Position numbers and translations under genes: made by a program | In this document: piece by piece, positions 1 to 9,005 of the stretch | Layout of the letters: every line of letters starts with the position of its first letter | Position numbering within the stretch: the stretch's first letter is position 1 | The notes under the pieces: model-generated | Databases searched by the model: none | The model's input: only the letters and a program-made list of their open reading frames with translations | Told to the model about the DNA's origin: nothing | DNA from: Alloalcanivorax mobilis | GTDB lineage: Bacteria; Pseudomonadota; Gammaproteobacteria; Pseudomonadales; Alcanivoracaceae | Length of the DNA stretch: 53,847 nt | Assembly (NCBI RefSeq): GCF_002864685.1 | Contig: NZ_NMQZ01000040.1 | Span: forward strand, 1 to 53,847 | Reading direction: 5' to 3'

Positions 1-371
1 GGCCAAACCCGAGCGCACAGGGACGTGCTCGTAGCGTGTCCCGGGCGGGGCCACCTTGTCCTCGATTCACCCTCAGAACACCGCCACCGCCCAGCGAACC
101 CGATAACGCGGAACACTTTCCCGTCAATCCGCGATGAACCAAAAATTAGGGGGTAGTGGGCGCGATCTTGCGCTGCTCCACAAAAGTCTGACGTCCGAGT
201 CTCCGTCGATCAAGCACGCGGAACTAGCGTCCGGCGTCTGGCGTCACGCGTCCGGCGCTCAATGTTTCGCCAGTTTTTACCGTTTAACCTTGGTGCCGGT
301 GCGGGCTTTGCGCTAGCGTGATGAAAGCCGCGTTTCGCGGCAACGACACGTCATTAGGGAGAATTGCATTG
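1..371. other. left-edge region without a supported gene
   Basis: No convincing coding sequence is visible. A 60-codon plus-strand frame at 134-316 has no recognisable content and lacks a good ribosome binding site. The stretch 227-260 carries imperfect copies of a 7-bp unit related to GGCGTCC, the reverse complement of the GGACGCC arrays found elsewhere in the window. A small hairpin, GCCGCG-TTT-CGCGGC, lies at 327-341 in what should be the leader of the downstream gene. The first 60 bases could be the edge of a feature that continues to the left. Confidence 0.5.
227..260. repeat. degenerate heptamer repeat, copy 1
   Basis: The sequence alternates GCGTCCG, GCGTCTG, GCGTCAC, GCGTCCG, a degenerate 7-bp periodicity. 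Read on the other strand this is the GGACGCC unit seen at 18911-18984 and 53800-53847. It is intergenic and upstream of the glutamate-synthase-like gene. Confidence 0.6.
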
Positions 372-2036
372 ATGTCCGGCACCACCTCCGGATTGGCCCG
401 TTTCGGCTCTCTGCTGGCCGCCATCGCGCTGGCCCTGATTACCTCCACCGCACTGGTTCTTCATCCTCACATTGGCTGGTTGTGGCCGCTGGCCGGCGTG
501 CTCTGGTTGCTCGCCGGTCTGGGTGTCTGGGATCTGTTCCAGCATCGCCACACGCTGATGCGCAACTATCCGCTGCTGGCGCACTTTCGCTGGATGTTCG
601 AATTCCTGCGTCCTTTTCTGCGCCAGTACATCGTCGAGAATGATCGCGAAGGGCGGCCCTACAATCGTGATGAGCGCTCGCTGATCTATCAGCGCGCCAA
701 GAACGCGGTGGATGCCAAGCCGTTTGGCACCGATCTGAATGTCTATGACGGCGACTACCAGATGGTGACGCACTCGATGGCGCCGCGCCCTAAAGCAAAC
801 GCGGATTTCCGCGTGCGCGTGGGCGGCGCCGCGTGCACACAGCCCTATGACGTGTCGCTGTTGAATGTGTCGGCGATGAGCTTCGGCTCACTGAGTGCGC
901 CGGCCATCGAGGCGCTCAATCTGGGCGCCCGGCAGGGCGGCTTTTACCACGACACTGGCGAGGGCGGGGTCAGCCCGTATCACACCCGCCACGGCGGCGA
1001 CCTGGTGTGGGAAATCGGCAGCGGTTACTTCGGTTGCCGGGACGATCAGGGCCGCTTTGACCGCGAACTGTTTAAAAAGCAGGCGCGCCAGGATCAGGTC
1101 AAGATGATCGAGATCAAACTGAGCCAGGGCGCCAAGCCCGGCCATGGGGGCGTGCTGCCGGCCGCCAAGATCACCCGGGAAATCGCCGACACCCGCAAGA
1201 TCCCCATGCGTGAGGATTGCGTTTCGCCGGCCTATCACACCGCGTTCTCCACGCCGCGCGAATTGATTGAATTCGCCGCCTCGCTGCGCGAGGACGCCGG
1301 CGGCAAGCCGGTGGGCGTGAAATTGTGCGTCGGCCACCCCTGGGAGGTGTTGGCGCTGTGCAAGGCAATGCTGGAAACCGGCCTGCGGCTGGATTTTATC
1401 GTCGTCGATGGCGCCGAAGGTGGCACCGGCGCGGCGCCGGAGGAATTTTCCGATCACATCGGCATGCCGTTGCGCGAGGGCCTGCTGTTCGTGCGCAACG
1501 CTCTGGTGGCCACCGGCCTGCGCGGTGAGATTCGCCTGGCCGCCAGCGGTAAGGTGTACAGCGCCTACACCCTGGCCGCCAATCTGGCGCTGGGGGCCGA
1601 CTGGTGCAATGCGGCGCGCGCTTTCATGCTGTCCCTGGGCTGCGTGCAGACCAAGAACTGCCACACCGACCGTTGCCCCACTGGTGTCGCCACCCAGAAC
1701 CCGAGCCGCCAGCGTGGCCTGGTGGTGGCCGACAAAGCCCCGCGCGTGCGCAACTTTCATTTCCACACCCTGGAGCATCTCGCCGAACTGATCGCCGCCG
1801 CCGGTCTCGATCACCCCGGGGAGCTGCATCCCCACCACCTGTTTCACCGCCACAGCGCCACGGAAATGGTCACCCTGGATAAGCTGTATCCATTCCTGGC
1901 GCCCGACAGCCTGCTCACCGATGCGGATGCCACCCCTTATGCGGACTGGTGGCACGCCGCCGACCCGGACAGTTTCAAGCCGCGCCATACGGTGGGCCCT
2001 TCGCACCATAAGTCGGAGCTGGTGACGCCGCATTGA
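372..2036 (+). CDS. FMN-binding glutamate synthase family protein, membrane anchored
   Basis: The 554-residue protein has two hydrophobic N-terminal segments (about residues 14-30 and 36-55) followed by the FMN-binding TIM-barrel domain of the glutamate synthase large subunit. The GltB [3Fe-4S] motif C-x5-C-x4-C is present near residues 424-435 (CVQTKNCHTDRC), and the substrate-barrel glycines GGTGAAP are intact. No amidotransferase domain is present, so it cannot release ammonia from glutamine by itself. Stand-alone proteins of this family are widespread; their physiological reaction is not established. The start at 372 is chosen because AGGGAGA lies 12-18 bases upstream; the earlier GTG/ATG at 318/321 would translate through a hairpin and has no ribosome binding site. 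It is convergent with the oxidase operon. Confidence 0.88.
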   Translation: MSGTTSGLARFGSLLAAIALALITSTALVLHPHIGWLWPLAGVLWLLAGLGVWDLFQHRHTLMRNYPLLAHFRWMFEFLRPFLRQYIVENDREGRPYNRDERSLIYQRAKNAVDAKPFGTDLNVYDGDYQMVTHSMAPRPKANADFRVRVGGAACTQPYDVSLLNVSAMSFGSLSAPAIEALNLGARQGGFYHDTGEGGVSPYHTRHGGDLVWEIGSGYFGCRDDQGRFDRELFKKQARQDQVKMIEIKLSQGAKPGHGGVLPAAKITREIADTRKIPMREDCVSPAYHTAFSTPRELIEFAASLREDAGGKPVGVKLCVGHPWEVLALCKAMLETGLRLDFIVVDGAEGGTGAAPEEFSDHIGMPLREGLLFVRNALVATGLRGEIRLAASGKVYSAYTLAANLALGADWCNAARAFMLSLGCVQTKNCHTDRCPTGVATQNPSRQRGLVVADKAPRVRNFHFHTLEHLAELIAAAGLDHPGELHPHHLFHRHSATEMVTLDKLYPFLAPDSLLTDADATPYADWWHAADPDSFKPRHTVGPSHHKSELVTPH

Positions 2037-2068
2037 ACGCCGTGTTGAACGCCGCATTGAAGCAGGCC

Positions 2069-2365
2069 CTAACGGGTCAGATAGTCCGAGAAACTCAACA
2101 CGAACAAAAACACCACCCATAACAGGCTGGTGGCGGCAACCAGCCTCACCAACACGGCGCTGTCGCGCAGGCGCATGAAGATCAGCGCGATCGATGCCGC
2201 CATCAGAGCGGCCATGGCCAGGCGCAGGGGCACCGCGACGACGCCCAGGTCAAGCAGCGTGGAACCCATGTTGATTGCCAGGGCGGCCAACAAAAAAAGA
2301 TACAGCGTAAAAAAGTGGCGGCGCACGCGGGCGTCCTTGGCGTTTGCTTGTGGCTTATCGGTCAT
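2069..2365 (-). CDS. caa3-type cytochrome c oxidase subunit IV
   Basis: This 98-residue protein consists of three hydrophobic helices (about residues 17-36, 43-63, 73-92) after a short charged N-terminus, as in the small COX IV/CyoD-like subunit of bacterial heme-copper oxidases. It has no cofactor and is thought to stabilise the subunit I/III core. It is the last gene of the respiratory operon and starts only 2 bp after the subunit III stop codon, so co-translation is expected. Assignment rests on length, helix pattern and position; sequence identity in this family is low. Confidence 0.85.
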   Translation of the reverse strand: MTDKPQANAKDARVRRHFFTLYLFLLAALAINMGSTLLDLGVVAVPLRLAMAALMAASIALIFMRLRDSAVLVRLVAATSLLWVVFLFVLSFSDYLTR

Positions 2366-2367
2366 GA

Positions 2368-3027
2368 TCAGCGCCCCACCAGATACAGGCTGGTGTACAC
2401 CAGCACCCAGACGATATCGACGAACGCCCAGTACAACCCGGCGATGCGCACCTGCCGGGCCACCCGGTGGCGGTCGCGCCAGCGGTAACCGGACACCAGA
2501 ATCACGCCCATCGCTGACAACCCAATGATCATATGCAGTGCGTGCAGGCCGGTGAGCGTGAAGTAAAAGTTATAAAACAGCATGGCATGGATCGGGTCGG
2601 GGCCGTCGAACGCGAACGGCTGATCCAGAAACGGAATCAGGCCGGCCCGGTATTCGCTGTGGTATTCGTAGCCCTTGAGCGCCAGGAAAGCGAGGCCCAG
2701 CGCGATGGTCAGCGCCAACAGGCCGAGCGTGGCGCGGCGGTTGTTTTCCACCGCGGCCTGTTCCGCCAGGGCCACGGTCAGGCCGCTGGTGAGCAGCAGG
2801 GCGGTGTTGAAGCCGGCCAACAGCCAGTGCAGCTCGCCGGCGGCGGCGCTGAACGCCTCGCTGTACTGATGGTAATAGACCGAGAACGCCAGAAAGGCGC
2901 CGGAAAACAACAGCAGTTCGGTGACCAGAAACAGCCACATGCCCAGCAGGTCGGCGTCGAGCTGTTGATCGGCGCTCTCGAACTGGTGGGCGATGATCAC
3001 GGTGGTGCGATTACTGCGGCTGGTCAT
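2368..3027 (-). CDS. ctaE: cytochrome c oxidase subunit III
   Basis: The 219-residue integral membrane protein has five evident transmembrane segments and the subunit III signatures [11 protein letters not shown] near the N-terminus and [16 protein letters not shown] in the middle. It is the shorter five-helix form found in caa3 and quinol oxidases. Subunit III binds the catalytic subunit and protects it from turnover inactivation. Its start overlaps the end of the subunit I gene by 17 bp. The C-terminal segment [19 protein letters not shown] is also typical of the family. Confidence 0.93.
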   Translation of the reverse strand: MTSRSNRTTVIIAHQFESADQQLDADLLGMWLFLVTELLLFSGAFLAFSVYYHQYSEAFSAAAGELHWLLAGFNTALLLTSGLTVALAEQAAVENNRRATLGLLALTIALGLAFLALKGYEYHSEYRAGLIPFLDQPFAFDGPDPIHAMLFYNFYFTLTGLHALHMIIGLSAMGVILVSGYRWRDRHRVARQVRIAGLYWAFVDIVWVLVYTSLYLVGR

Positions 3028-4624
3028 AGGCGTAAGCCTCGTGTTCGACCCTTGGAACGCGAGCGAAATTGTGTACCGGCGGCGGTGAAGAGACCGTCCA
3101 TTCCAGCCCGCGCGCGTCCCAGGGGTTAGCGCTGGCGCGGGCGCCGTAACGCAGCGACCAGATCAGGTAGAGCAACGGCAGCAGGTAGCCCACCGCGAGC
3201 AGGCCGGCGCCGGCGGACGAAAACACATTGAGCAGCTGGAATTCGTCGGCGTAGGCGTGATAACGGCGCGGCATGCCCGCCCAGCCAAGAATATACTGCG
3301 GAAAGAACGTCAGATTGAAACCGACGAACACGATGATCGCGGACACGCGCGCCCACATTTCCGGGTACAGCCGCCCGGTGATTTTCGGCCACCAGAAATG
3401 CAAACCGGCCATGTACGCCGAGACCATGCCGCCCACCATCACGTAATGAAAATGCGCCACCACGAAGTAGGTGTCGTGCATTTGCACATCCAGCGCCAGG
3501 GTGGCCACGAAGATGCCGGTGAGCCCGCCAATCAGAAACAAGCCGATAAAACTCAGCGCGAACAACATCGGCGCGTCGAAACGGATCTGGCCTTTGTAGA
3601 GCGTGGCGATCCAGTTAAAGATCTTCAGTGCCGAGGGCACCGACACCAGAAAGCTGAGCAGGGAAAACGCCACCCCGGCGTAAATCGACTGCCCGGAAAC
3701 GAACATATGGTGCCCCCACACCAGAAAGCCAAACAGGGCGATGGCGAGAATCGAAAACGCCATGACTTTGTAGCCAAAGATCCGTTTGTGGGCGAAACAG
3801 GCGATGCACTCGCTGACCACCCCCATCGCTGGCAGCAGCATGATGTACACCGCCGGATGGGAGTAGAACCAGAACAGATGCTCGAACAGCACCGGATCGC
3901 CGCCCAGAGCGGGGTCGAAAATGCCGATGCCGAAGGCGCGCTCAATGCCCAGCAGCACCAGCGTCACCGACAGCACCGGGGTGGCCAGCACCATGATGAC
4001 GCTGGTGGCGTACTGCGCCCATACGAACAGCGGCAGGCGAAACCAGGTGAGCCCCGGGGCACGCATTTTGTGCGTGGTGACAATAAAATTAATGCCGGTG
4101 AGAATGGAGGAAAAGCCGACGATAAACACACCGGTGGCGGCGGCCAGCACCGCGCCGTTGGAGAACATGGTGCTGTACGGTGTGTAGAAGGTCCAGCCGG
4201 TATCAATGCCGCCGGCCACCACCGCGGTCAGCGTGAACAGGCCGCCGAGAATAAACACATACCAGCTCAGCAGGTTCAAACGCGGAAACGCCATGTCCCG
4301 CGCGCCCAGCATCAATGGCAGCAGGAAATTGCCCATCGTGGTGGGGATCGACGGAATCAGGAAAAACCACACCATGACGATGCCGTGCAACGAGAACATC
4401 TGGTTGTAGGCGTTGTCGCTGAGCAGGTCGCCGGCCGGTGTCAGCAATTCCAGGCGAATCAGCGTGGCGGCGGCGCCGCCCAGGAAGAAAAACCCGGTGA
4501 TGCTGATGAAATAGAGCCAGGCGATGCGCTTGTGATCGAGCGTCAGCAGCCAGCTCTTGAGCCCGTAACCGGCGTTCAGATAGCTGGCCGGCTCGGCGGC
4601 GTCGGTGCGGGATAGGGCGCTCAT
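3011..4624 (-). CDS. ctaD: cytochrome c oxidase subunit I (caa3 type, A2 family)
   Basis: This 537-residue catalytic subunit reduces O2 to water and pumps protons in the inner membrane. About twelve helices are visible. The CuB/high-spin heme motifs are present: FYSHPAVY, where the His and Tyr are the cross-linked pair, WGHHMF, and [13 protein letters not shown] with the heme ligands. The YSHPxV sequence replaces the glutamate-containing GHPEVY of mitochondrial-type oxidases and marks the A2 class, as in Thermus and Rhodothermus caa3 enzymes. It starts four bases inside the end of the subunit II gene (ATGA). No frameshift or missing ligand is seen. Confidence 0.97.
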   Translation of the reverse strand: MSALSRTDAAEPASYLNAGYGLKSWLLTLDHKRIAWLYFISITGFFFLGGAAATLIRLELLTPAGDLLSDNAYNQMFSLHGIVMVWFFLIPSIPTTMGNFLLPLMLGARDMAFPRLNLLSWYVFILGGLFTLTAVVAGGIDTGWTFYTPYSTMFSNGAVLAAATGVFIVGFSSILTGINFIVTTHKMRAPGLTWFRLPLFVWAQYATSVIMVLATPVLSVTLVLLGIERAFGIGIFDPALGGDPVLFEHLFWFYSHPAVYIMLLPAMGVVSECIACFAHKRIFGYKVMAFSILAIALFGFLVWGHHMFVSGQSIYAGVAFSLLSFLVSVPSALKIFNWIATLYKGQIRFDAPMLFALSFIGLFLIGGLTGIFVATLALDVQMHDTYFVVAHFHYVMVGGMVSAYMAGLHFWWPKITGRLYPEMWARVSAIIVFVGFNLTFFPQYILGWAGMPRRYHAYADEFQLLNVFSSAGAGLLAVGYLLPLLYLIWSLRYGARASANPWDARGLEWTVSSPPPVHNFARVPRVEHEAYAYDQPQ

Positions 4625-5601
4625 GGCGGATCGGTCTCCTGCTCGGTCAGGGATTGGATATAGGCGGTCAGTTTGAGCACGTCCGCCTCGCTGATCTGGC
4701 CTTGGAAAGAGGGCATGATCGCCGGGTAGCCGGCGGCCACCTGTTTACTCGGAAGCAGGATGGAATCACGGATGTATTGCGCGTCGGCGCGCACCGTGGT
4801 GCCGTTGGCCAGCGGCACCGGTTTGCCGTACAGACCGGCCAGATTCGGCGCATGCACCGACGAATCCGGGGCGTGGCAGCCACTGCAGCCATAGCTGCGA
4901 AACAAGCGCGCGCCGTCTTGCTCGGGAGTACGGGTCTGCCCCTGGCGATCCAGCCAGCCTTGCAGCGCCGGTGGCGACATCACCACCACTTCGCCGGTCA
5001 TGCCGGAGTGCTGTAAACCGCAATATTCGGCGCAGAACAAATGGAAGCGCCCGACCTTGGTGGGCGTGAACTGCAACTCGGTGTAGGTGCGCGGTAGAAC
5101 GTCCTGTTTGATCCGAAACGCGGGCACGAAAAAGCTGTGGATGACGTCCTGGGAGGTCATTCGCAAACGCACCGTCTGACCCACCGCCAGGTGCAGATCG
5201 TTGATCTCGCGCACGCCCTCGGGGTGCTGAAACTTCCACATCCATTGCTTGGCGATTACGTTGATTTCGCGCACGTTGCCGTCCGCCGGCGCGGGCGGGT
5301 CGTAAAGATCGAGATAGAGCACCGCGCCCCAGGCGAAGAACACCAGAAAGCCGACCAGCACCGGCACCGACCAGCCGATCTCCAGCCAGTGGTTGCTGTT
5401 CAAGCGCGCCGAAGGAGTGCGGTCGGCGCGTGAGCCGCGCCGGTAACGAATGCTGAACACCAGCAACAGCACGAACACCAGCAGCACCACCAGGCCGCAA
5501 GTCACCACCATGGCCCAGAACAGATGATCTACCCGCGAAGAAATCGAGGACGCCGCCTCGGGGAACATCAACAGTTGCCAGGGATCGCCCGCTTCAATCA
5601 T
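4621..5601 (-). CDS. ctaC: cytochrome c oxidase subunit II with fused cytochrome c domain
   Basis: The 326-residue protein has two N-terminal helices (about 28-50 and 75-97), a cupredoxin domain with the binuclear CuA motif [12 protein letters not shown], and a C-terminal cytochrome c domain with CSGCH and a plausible axial Met in AIMPSF. The fused heme domain defines a caa3 oxidase, which can take electrons directly from a partner such as ACIII. The start at 5601 is preferred over an upstream in-frame ATG at 5646 because GAGGGCGAG precedes it and the extra 15 residues would lie in the SCO gene. It overlaps the SCO gene by 8 bp. Confidence 0.95.
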   Translation of the reverse strand: MIEAGDPWQLLMFPEAASSISSRVDHLFWAMVVTCGLVVLLVFVLLLVFSIRYRRGSRADRTPSARLNSNHWLEIGWSVPVLVGFLVFFAWGAVLYLDLYDPPAPADGNVREINVIAKQWMWKFQHPEGVREINDLHLAVGQTVRLRMTSQDVIHSFFVPAFRIKQDVLPRTYTELQFTPTKVGRFHLFCAEYCGLQHSGMTGEVVVMSPPALQGWLDRQGQTRTPEQDGARLFRSYGCSGCHAPDSSVHAPNLAGLYGKPVPLANGTTVRADAQYIRDSILLPSKQVAAGYPAIMPSFQGQISEADVLKLTAYIQSLTEQETDPP

Positions 5602-6424
5602 CAGCTCGCCCTCCGTGCACACGGCGCCGCCAGAACAGGCCGCCAATCAGAATCGCCAGTAGCAGTACCGTGAGCAGGCAGGCGATATTGAGCACACGCA
5701 ATACATCGAGGGTGTAGACCCCCTTGGCCGGATCGAAATGGAAGCAGCGCAAAACGATCTGGTCAGTGACCGATCCCAGCTCGCCCTTGGCGGCGTGGGT
5801 TAATGCCAATTGAAGATCGTGGCCATCGAACAGCAGGCCCAGCAGGTAGGAAGACACCTTGCCGGCGCCGGTGAGCACGGCCAGCCCGGCCGGGTGCGCG
5901 AACTGGCCGCTGGCGGCGTGGTACTGGTAGCGAAAGCCGATCGCCGCCGCCAGCTTGTCGATGGCGGCACGGTCGCCGGTGAGCACATGCCAGCGGCCGC
6001 CCCCGTCGCCGTCGTGGTAGCTCTGATCGAGCATGCGGCGGGCATGGGCGGCCTGCCGGGGGCCTTCGCCTGGGTCGATGCTGACGGTCACCACCTGGTA
6101 GTCCTCGCCGGGCCGATACTTAACGTCGCTGAGCTGGCTGCCGAGACGCCGCAGGGACAGGTCGCACAGATTCGGGCAGCTGTACCAGGCCAACTCCAGC
6201 AGGGTTGGTTTGCCATCGATCAATTGTGCCAGGCTCACTTTTTTCCCTTCGCTATTGGTGAAACGCAGTGCCAGCGGCACCTGGGCCCCGGGTTTCTGAT
6301 CGACGCTGGCCTGGCTGAGCGCCTCATCCTGATTGGCGGCATGGCCGGCGGCACCGATCACGAGCAGGCACAGTAGCGCCTGGACCCGCGCCAGGCGGCT
6401 TAGCATTGCTCCCGGGCGCTTCAT
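5594..6424 (-). CDS. SCO1/SenC-family copper chaperone
   Basis: The 276-residue protein has an N-terminal signal or anchor (residues about 12-29), a thioredoxin-like domain with the copper-binding CPNLC motif, and a candidate third ligand His in AHPAG. A C-terminal hydrophobic segment near residues 240-262 followed by RRR suggests a second anchor, which is common in SCO proteins encoded in ACIII-caa3 operons. SCO proteins deliver copper to the CuA site of subunit II, whose gene follows with an 8-bp overlap. Its own start overlaps the preceding small membrane gene by four bases. Confidence 0.93.
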   Translation of the reverse strand: MKRPGAMLSRLARVQALLCLLVIGAAGHAANQDEALSQASVDQKPGAQVPLALRFTNSEGKKVSLAQLIDGKPTLLELAWYSCPNLCDLSLRRLGSQLSDVKYRPGEDYQVVTVSIDPGEGPRQAAHARRMLDQSYHDGDGGGRWHVLTGDRAAIDKLAAAIGFRYQYHAASGQFAHPAGLAVLTGAGKVSSYLLGLLFDGHDLQLALTHAAKGELGSVTDQIVLRCFHFDPAKGVYTLDVLRVLNIACLLTVLLLAILIGGLFWRRRVHGGRADD

Positions 6425-6825
6425 GGTTGCGCCTCGGAGTGATCATCATCGGTTCCCGGAGCGCGCTTGATGTAGAGGGTCATCGCTTCCTCGATCGGGA
6501 TGTGCACGACGCCGGCGTCCCGGTCCACCCAGCCGTAGCGGTTCAGATCGGCGCTGCCGAGCGCACGCATGCGCTGCAGATCGTCGTCGGGGGATGCCTG
6601 CAGGCGGGCCGCATGCGGGTCCGCCAGGGGCAGCGAAAAGAACGCCGCCACCCGGGTGGAGAGCCGGGTGCCCTCGCGAAAGTGAAAGGCCAGGGCGATG
6701 CCGCCCAGCAGCACCGCCAGTAACGTCAGCACGGCAATCGCCGTGTACAGCGGCAGGCGCGGGCTGACATCGCGAGGCTCGTAGCCGGGTTGTGGGTGGC
6801 GGCTTGCTGAACGCTGCTCAGTCAT
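6421..6825 (-). CDS. small single-pass membrane protein of the ACIII-caa3 operon
   Basis: This 134-residue protein has one transmembrane helix near residues 26-47 and an outward domain containing LNRYGWVDRDAGVVHIPIEE, a stretch that recurs in unnamed proteins encoded beside SCO genes in similar operons (recalled, not searched). It has no heme or metal motif. The start at 6825 has GGAG at a suitable distance and gives an 8-bp overlap with actF; a longer frame reaching 6870 has no support. Its position between the ACIII and oxidase halves suggests a structural or assembly role in a supercomplex, which is inference. Confidence 0.8.
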   Translation of the reverse strand: MTEQRSASRHPQPGYEPRDVSPRLPLYTAIAVLTLLAVLLGGIALAFHFREGTRLSTRVAAFFSLPLADPHAARLQASPDDDLQRMRALGSADLNRYGWVDRDAGVVHIPIEEAMTLYIKRAPGTDDDHSEAQP

Positions 6826-7909
6826 GGAAGCGCTCCGCCGCCGGGCGCCGGGCTCGGGCGCGGTGAACATCGATCAACATCCATTGCACGGCGAACACCG
6901 CCACCAGCGCCACCGGCGCGCGCCAGCTCAGCGCCGCCGACGCCGGCGGGTAGGCGGGCAGAATCAGCCAGCCGAATTCAACGCAGTGACCGAGCAGCAC
7001 TGTGGCCGCCAGGCCGGCCAGCAGCCGGCCCCGGCGTTTCGGCGCGGCGGGCAGCAGGGCGACAAAGGGCAGCACCGCGCACAGCAGCATCATCACCACC
7101 GCCATCGCGGCCCAGACCCCGGCGCTGCGATGAACGTACCAGCGGATTTCATGGGGCAGGTCGCCGCTCCAGATAATCAGATACTGGCTGAACGCCACGA
7201 ACGCCCAGAACAGAATGGCGCACAGCCACAAGTGGGCCAGGTCACGGCGGGCGCCTTCCAGCAGCGGTTCACGGTCGCCGTGAATATAGACCCGCGGCAA
7301 CAGCAGCATCAGCGCCGGGGCCATCGACAGCACCGAGCCCATGAAGATCAGGCCAACAATGTCCGAGTACCAGGTGGGCTCCAGGGACATCAGCCAGTCG
7401 AAGCTGAAAAAGGTCAGGGTAATGCCCCACAGCACCAGGCCGCCGGCGCTGGCGGAAGTCGGCCGGCTGATTTCCGCGCGCCACACGTTCAGGCGCACGG
7501 CCAGGGTCAGCCAGATGACCGCGTACAGGCCGAAGCGCAGATACAGGAAAGGCGCGTTGAGATAGAAACGCTTGGCCTCGACCACCTCGGGCAGCGGTGT
7601 GGCCGGTGCCACCCAGGCAAACACCAGGTCGGCGTTGAACAGCAGCGGCACGAACAGCGCCAGCATCACCGGCAGGGTGGCGATGGTGGCTTTCAGGGGC
7701 GCGCGCACCGGCTCGCCCCAGCGGCCGCCGGTGAGATTGTGCGTCATCAGCACCGCCATGGCGCCGAGCGGCAGGGCCAATCCGGTGACCGCCGCCACCA
7801 GCCAGACCGCCATGAAACCGCGCCCATCCAGGATGGCACCGAGCAGGGTCAACACGGCGGCGGTGGCCGCCACCACGCTGGGCAGGGACTTCGCGGACAT
7901 CCTGCTCAT
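6818..7909 (-). CDS. actF: alternative complex III, subunit ActF
   Basis: The 363-residue polytopic protein has roughly ten hydrophobic segments and resembles ActC/NrfD-type membrane subunits but shorter. In ACIII, ActC and ActF form the membrane core, and ActC holds the proposed quinol site. Features include FDWLMSLEPTWYS and a later FSQYLIIWSGDLPHE, both typical of ActF. GGGAGG precedes the start at a normal distance, and the start overlaps actE by four bases. It is coded directly before the small membrane protein gene. Confidence 0.92.
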   Translation of the reverse strand: MSRMSAKSLPSVVAATAAVLTLLGAILDGRGFMAVWLVAAVTGLALPLGAMAVLMTHNLTGGRWGEPVRAPLKATIATLPVMLALFVPLLFNADLVFAWVAPATPLPEVVEAKRFYLNAPFLYLRFGLYAVIWLTLAVRLNVWRAEISRPTSASAGGLVLWGITLTFFSFDWLMSLEPTWYSDIVGLIFMGSVLSMAPALMLLLPRVYIHGDREPLLEGARRDLAHLWLCAILFWAFVAFSQYLIIWSGDLPHEIRWYVHRSAGVWAAMAVVMMLLCAVLPFVALLPAAPKRRGRLLAGLAATVLLGHCVEFGWLILPAYPPASAALSWRAPVALVAVFAVQWMLIDVHRARARRPAAERFHD

Positions 7910-8475
7910 GGTGGCGCCTCCCGAAGCCGTGGCCGGAGCGCCTCGGGCACGTCGTCGATGCGCGCGTTGCGGCTCAGCTGCAGGGCGCGAATATAAGTGA
8001 CGATTGCCCAGCGGTCAGCGGGCCGGATGCGGCTGGCATAGGGATACATCACACCGTAGCCGTGGGTGATGACATCATAGAAATGGGCGTCGCTGGCCTG
8101 ACGCAGGCGCGGCAGGTGATAGCTGGGTGGGGCCGGGAAGCCGCGCTGCACGATCACCCCCTGGCCGCTGCCGTTGCGGCCGTGGCAGGGCGCGCAGAAG
8201 ATCTCGAACTGTTGCCGGCCACGGTGCAACGTTCCCCGGTTGATCGGTGCCGGGTTGTGGGTGGGCCGTTCATTCAGTGCCTGGTCGCGGTGCACGGTGC
8301 CTTCGGGGATCGGCCGCGCCGCCATGCCATCGGCGAAGCCGCTGTCGCTCTGGTAGGTGTCCAGGCGTGGCTGATTGGCCATGTCCGGTTGTTCGCAGGC
8401 GCTCAGCAACAGACTCAGCAGGATCAGCGCAGCCGCCGTGCCGGCGCGCCGGTGGCGGCAAGCTCGGAGCGTCAT
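7906..8475 (-). CDS. actE: alternative complex III, subunit ActE (monoheme cytochrome c lipoprotein)
   Basis: The 189-residue protein begins with a lipoprotein signal ending in LLSAC (Cys about residue 29) and carries one heme c motif, CAPCH, near the middle, with a candidate axial Met in YGVMYPY. ActE is a periplasmic, lipid-anchored cytochrome c of ACIII. The start at 8475 is preceded by GGAGGTG and forms an ATGA overlap with the actD stop; the longer in-frame extension to 8727 lies inside actD and is not real. Electrons are expected to pass from here toward the oxidase subunit II cytochrome domain. Confidence 0.93.
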   Translation of the reverse strand: MTLRACRHRRAGTAAALILLSLLLSACEQPDMANQPRLDTYQSDSGFADGMAARPIPEGTVHRDQALNERPTHNPAPINRGTLHRGRQQFEIFCAPCHGRNGSGQGVIVQRGFPAPPSYHLPRLRQASDAHFYDVITHGYGVMYPYASRIRPADRWAIVTYIRALQLSRNARIDDVPEALRPRLREAPP

Positions 8476-9005
8476 TGTGGCACCTCCCAGACGCGCAGCG
8501 CGCCCTGGTGCTCCAGCAGGGCGCGACCGCGCCGTGCATCGAAACGCGGATCGCTGCTCTGCAGGCACAGGAAGAAGCCATCCCGGGAGGCGTCGCTGAA
8601 CTCCGCGATGTTGAACAAGGGGTGGTACGGTTTGGGAAAGCCGTTCAGCAACAGCATCGAGAACAGCGCCCCCAGGGTGGCGCCGACCATGCTCATGGCG
8701 AAGGTGACAATCACGTAAGCCGGCCAACTGACCACCGGTTTGCCGCCCACGTTGAACGGATAATCCAAGGAGGCGTACACCTGCAGCGCGAGCGTGGCGG
8801 CGCCGGCCAGCACCGCGCAGATCAGGGCGATCACCGGCACCCGGTGGTCCTCAATGGCGAGCGCTTCGGACAAGCCCTGCACGGGATGGGGCGAATAGGC
8901 ATCCAGATGGGTGTAGCCGGCGCCACGCAGCGCGCGGGTGGCGAGCAGCAGGGTCTCGGTATCGGCGAAGCGAGCGAGCAAACCATGAATGCGAATTTCA
9001 CTCAT
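8472..9005 (-). CDS. actD: alternative complex III, subunit ActD (DUF3341)
   Basis: The 177-residue protein has a short cytoplasmic N-terminal domain with GYTHLDAYSPHPV, two transmembrane helices around residues 57-80 and 95-122, and a C-terminal soluble part with a FFLCLQSSDPRFD stretch, all typical of DUF3341/ActD. It binds no cofactor and is a structural subunit next to ActC. It overlaps actC by 8 bp and actE by 4 bp. Confidence 0.93.
   Translation of the reverse strand: MSEIRIHGLLARFADTETLLLATRALRGAGYTHLDAYSPHPVQGLSEALAIEDHRVPVIALICAVLAGAATLALQVYASLDYPFNVGGKPVVSWPAYVIVTFAMSMVGATLGALFSMLLLNGFPKPYHPLFNIAEFSDASRDGFFLCLQSSDPRFDARRGRALLEHQGALRVWEVPQ

Noticed and set aside
1-60. Left-edge sequence as a known repeat or gene end
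   Set aside because: It has a repeat-like look and a weak GGGAC/GTCCC pairing, but nothing that can be supported without a genome search.
134-316. A 60-residue plus-strand gene near the left edge
   Set aside because: It has no ribosome site, no recognisable content and crosses the degenerate heptamer repeats.
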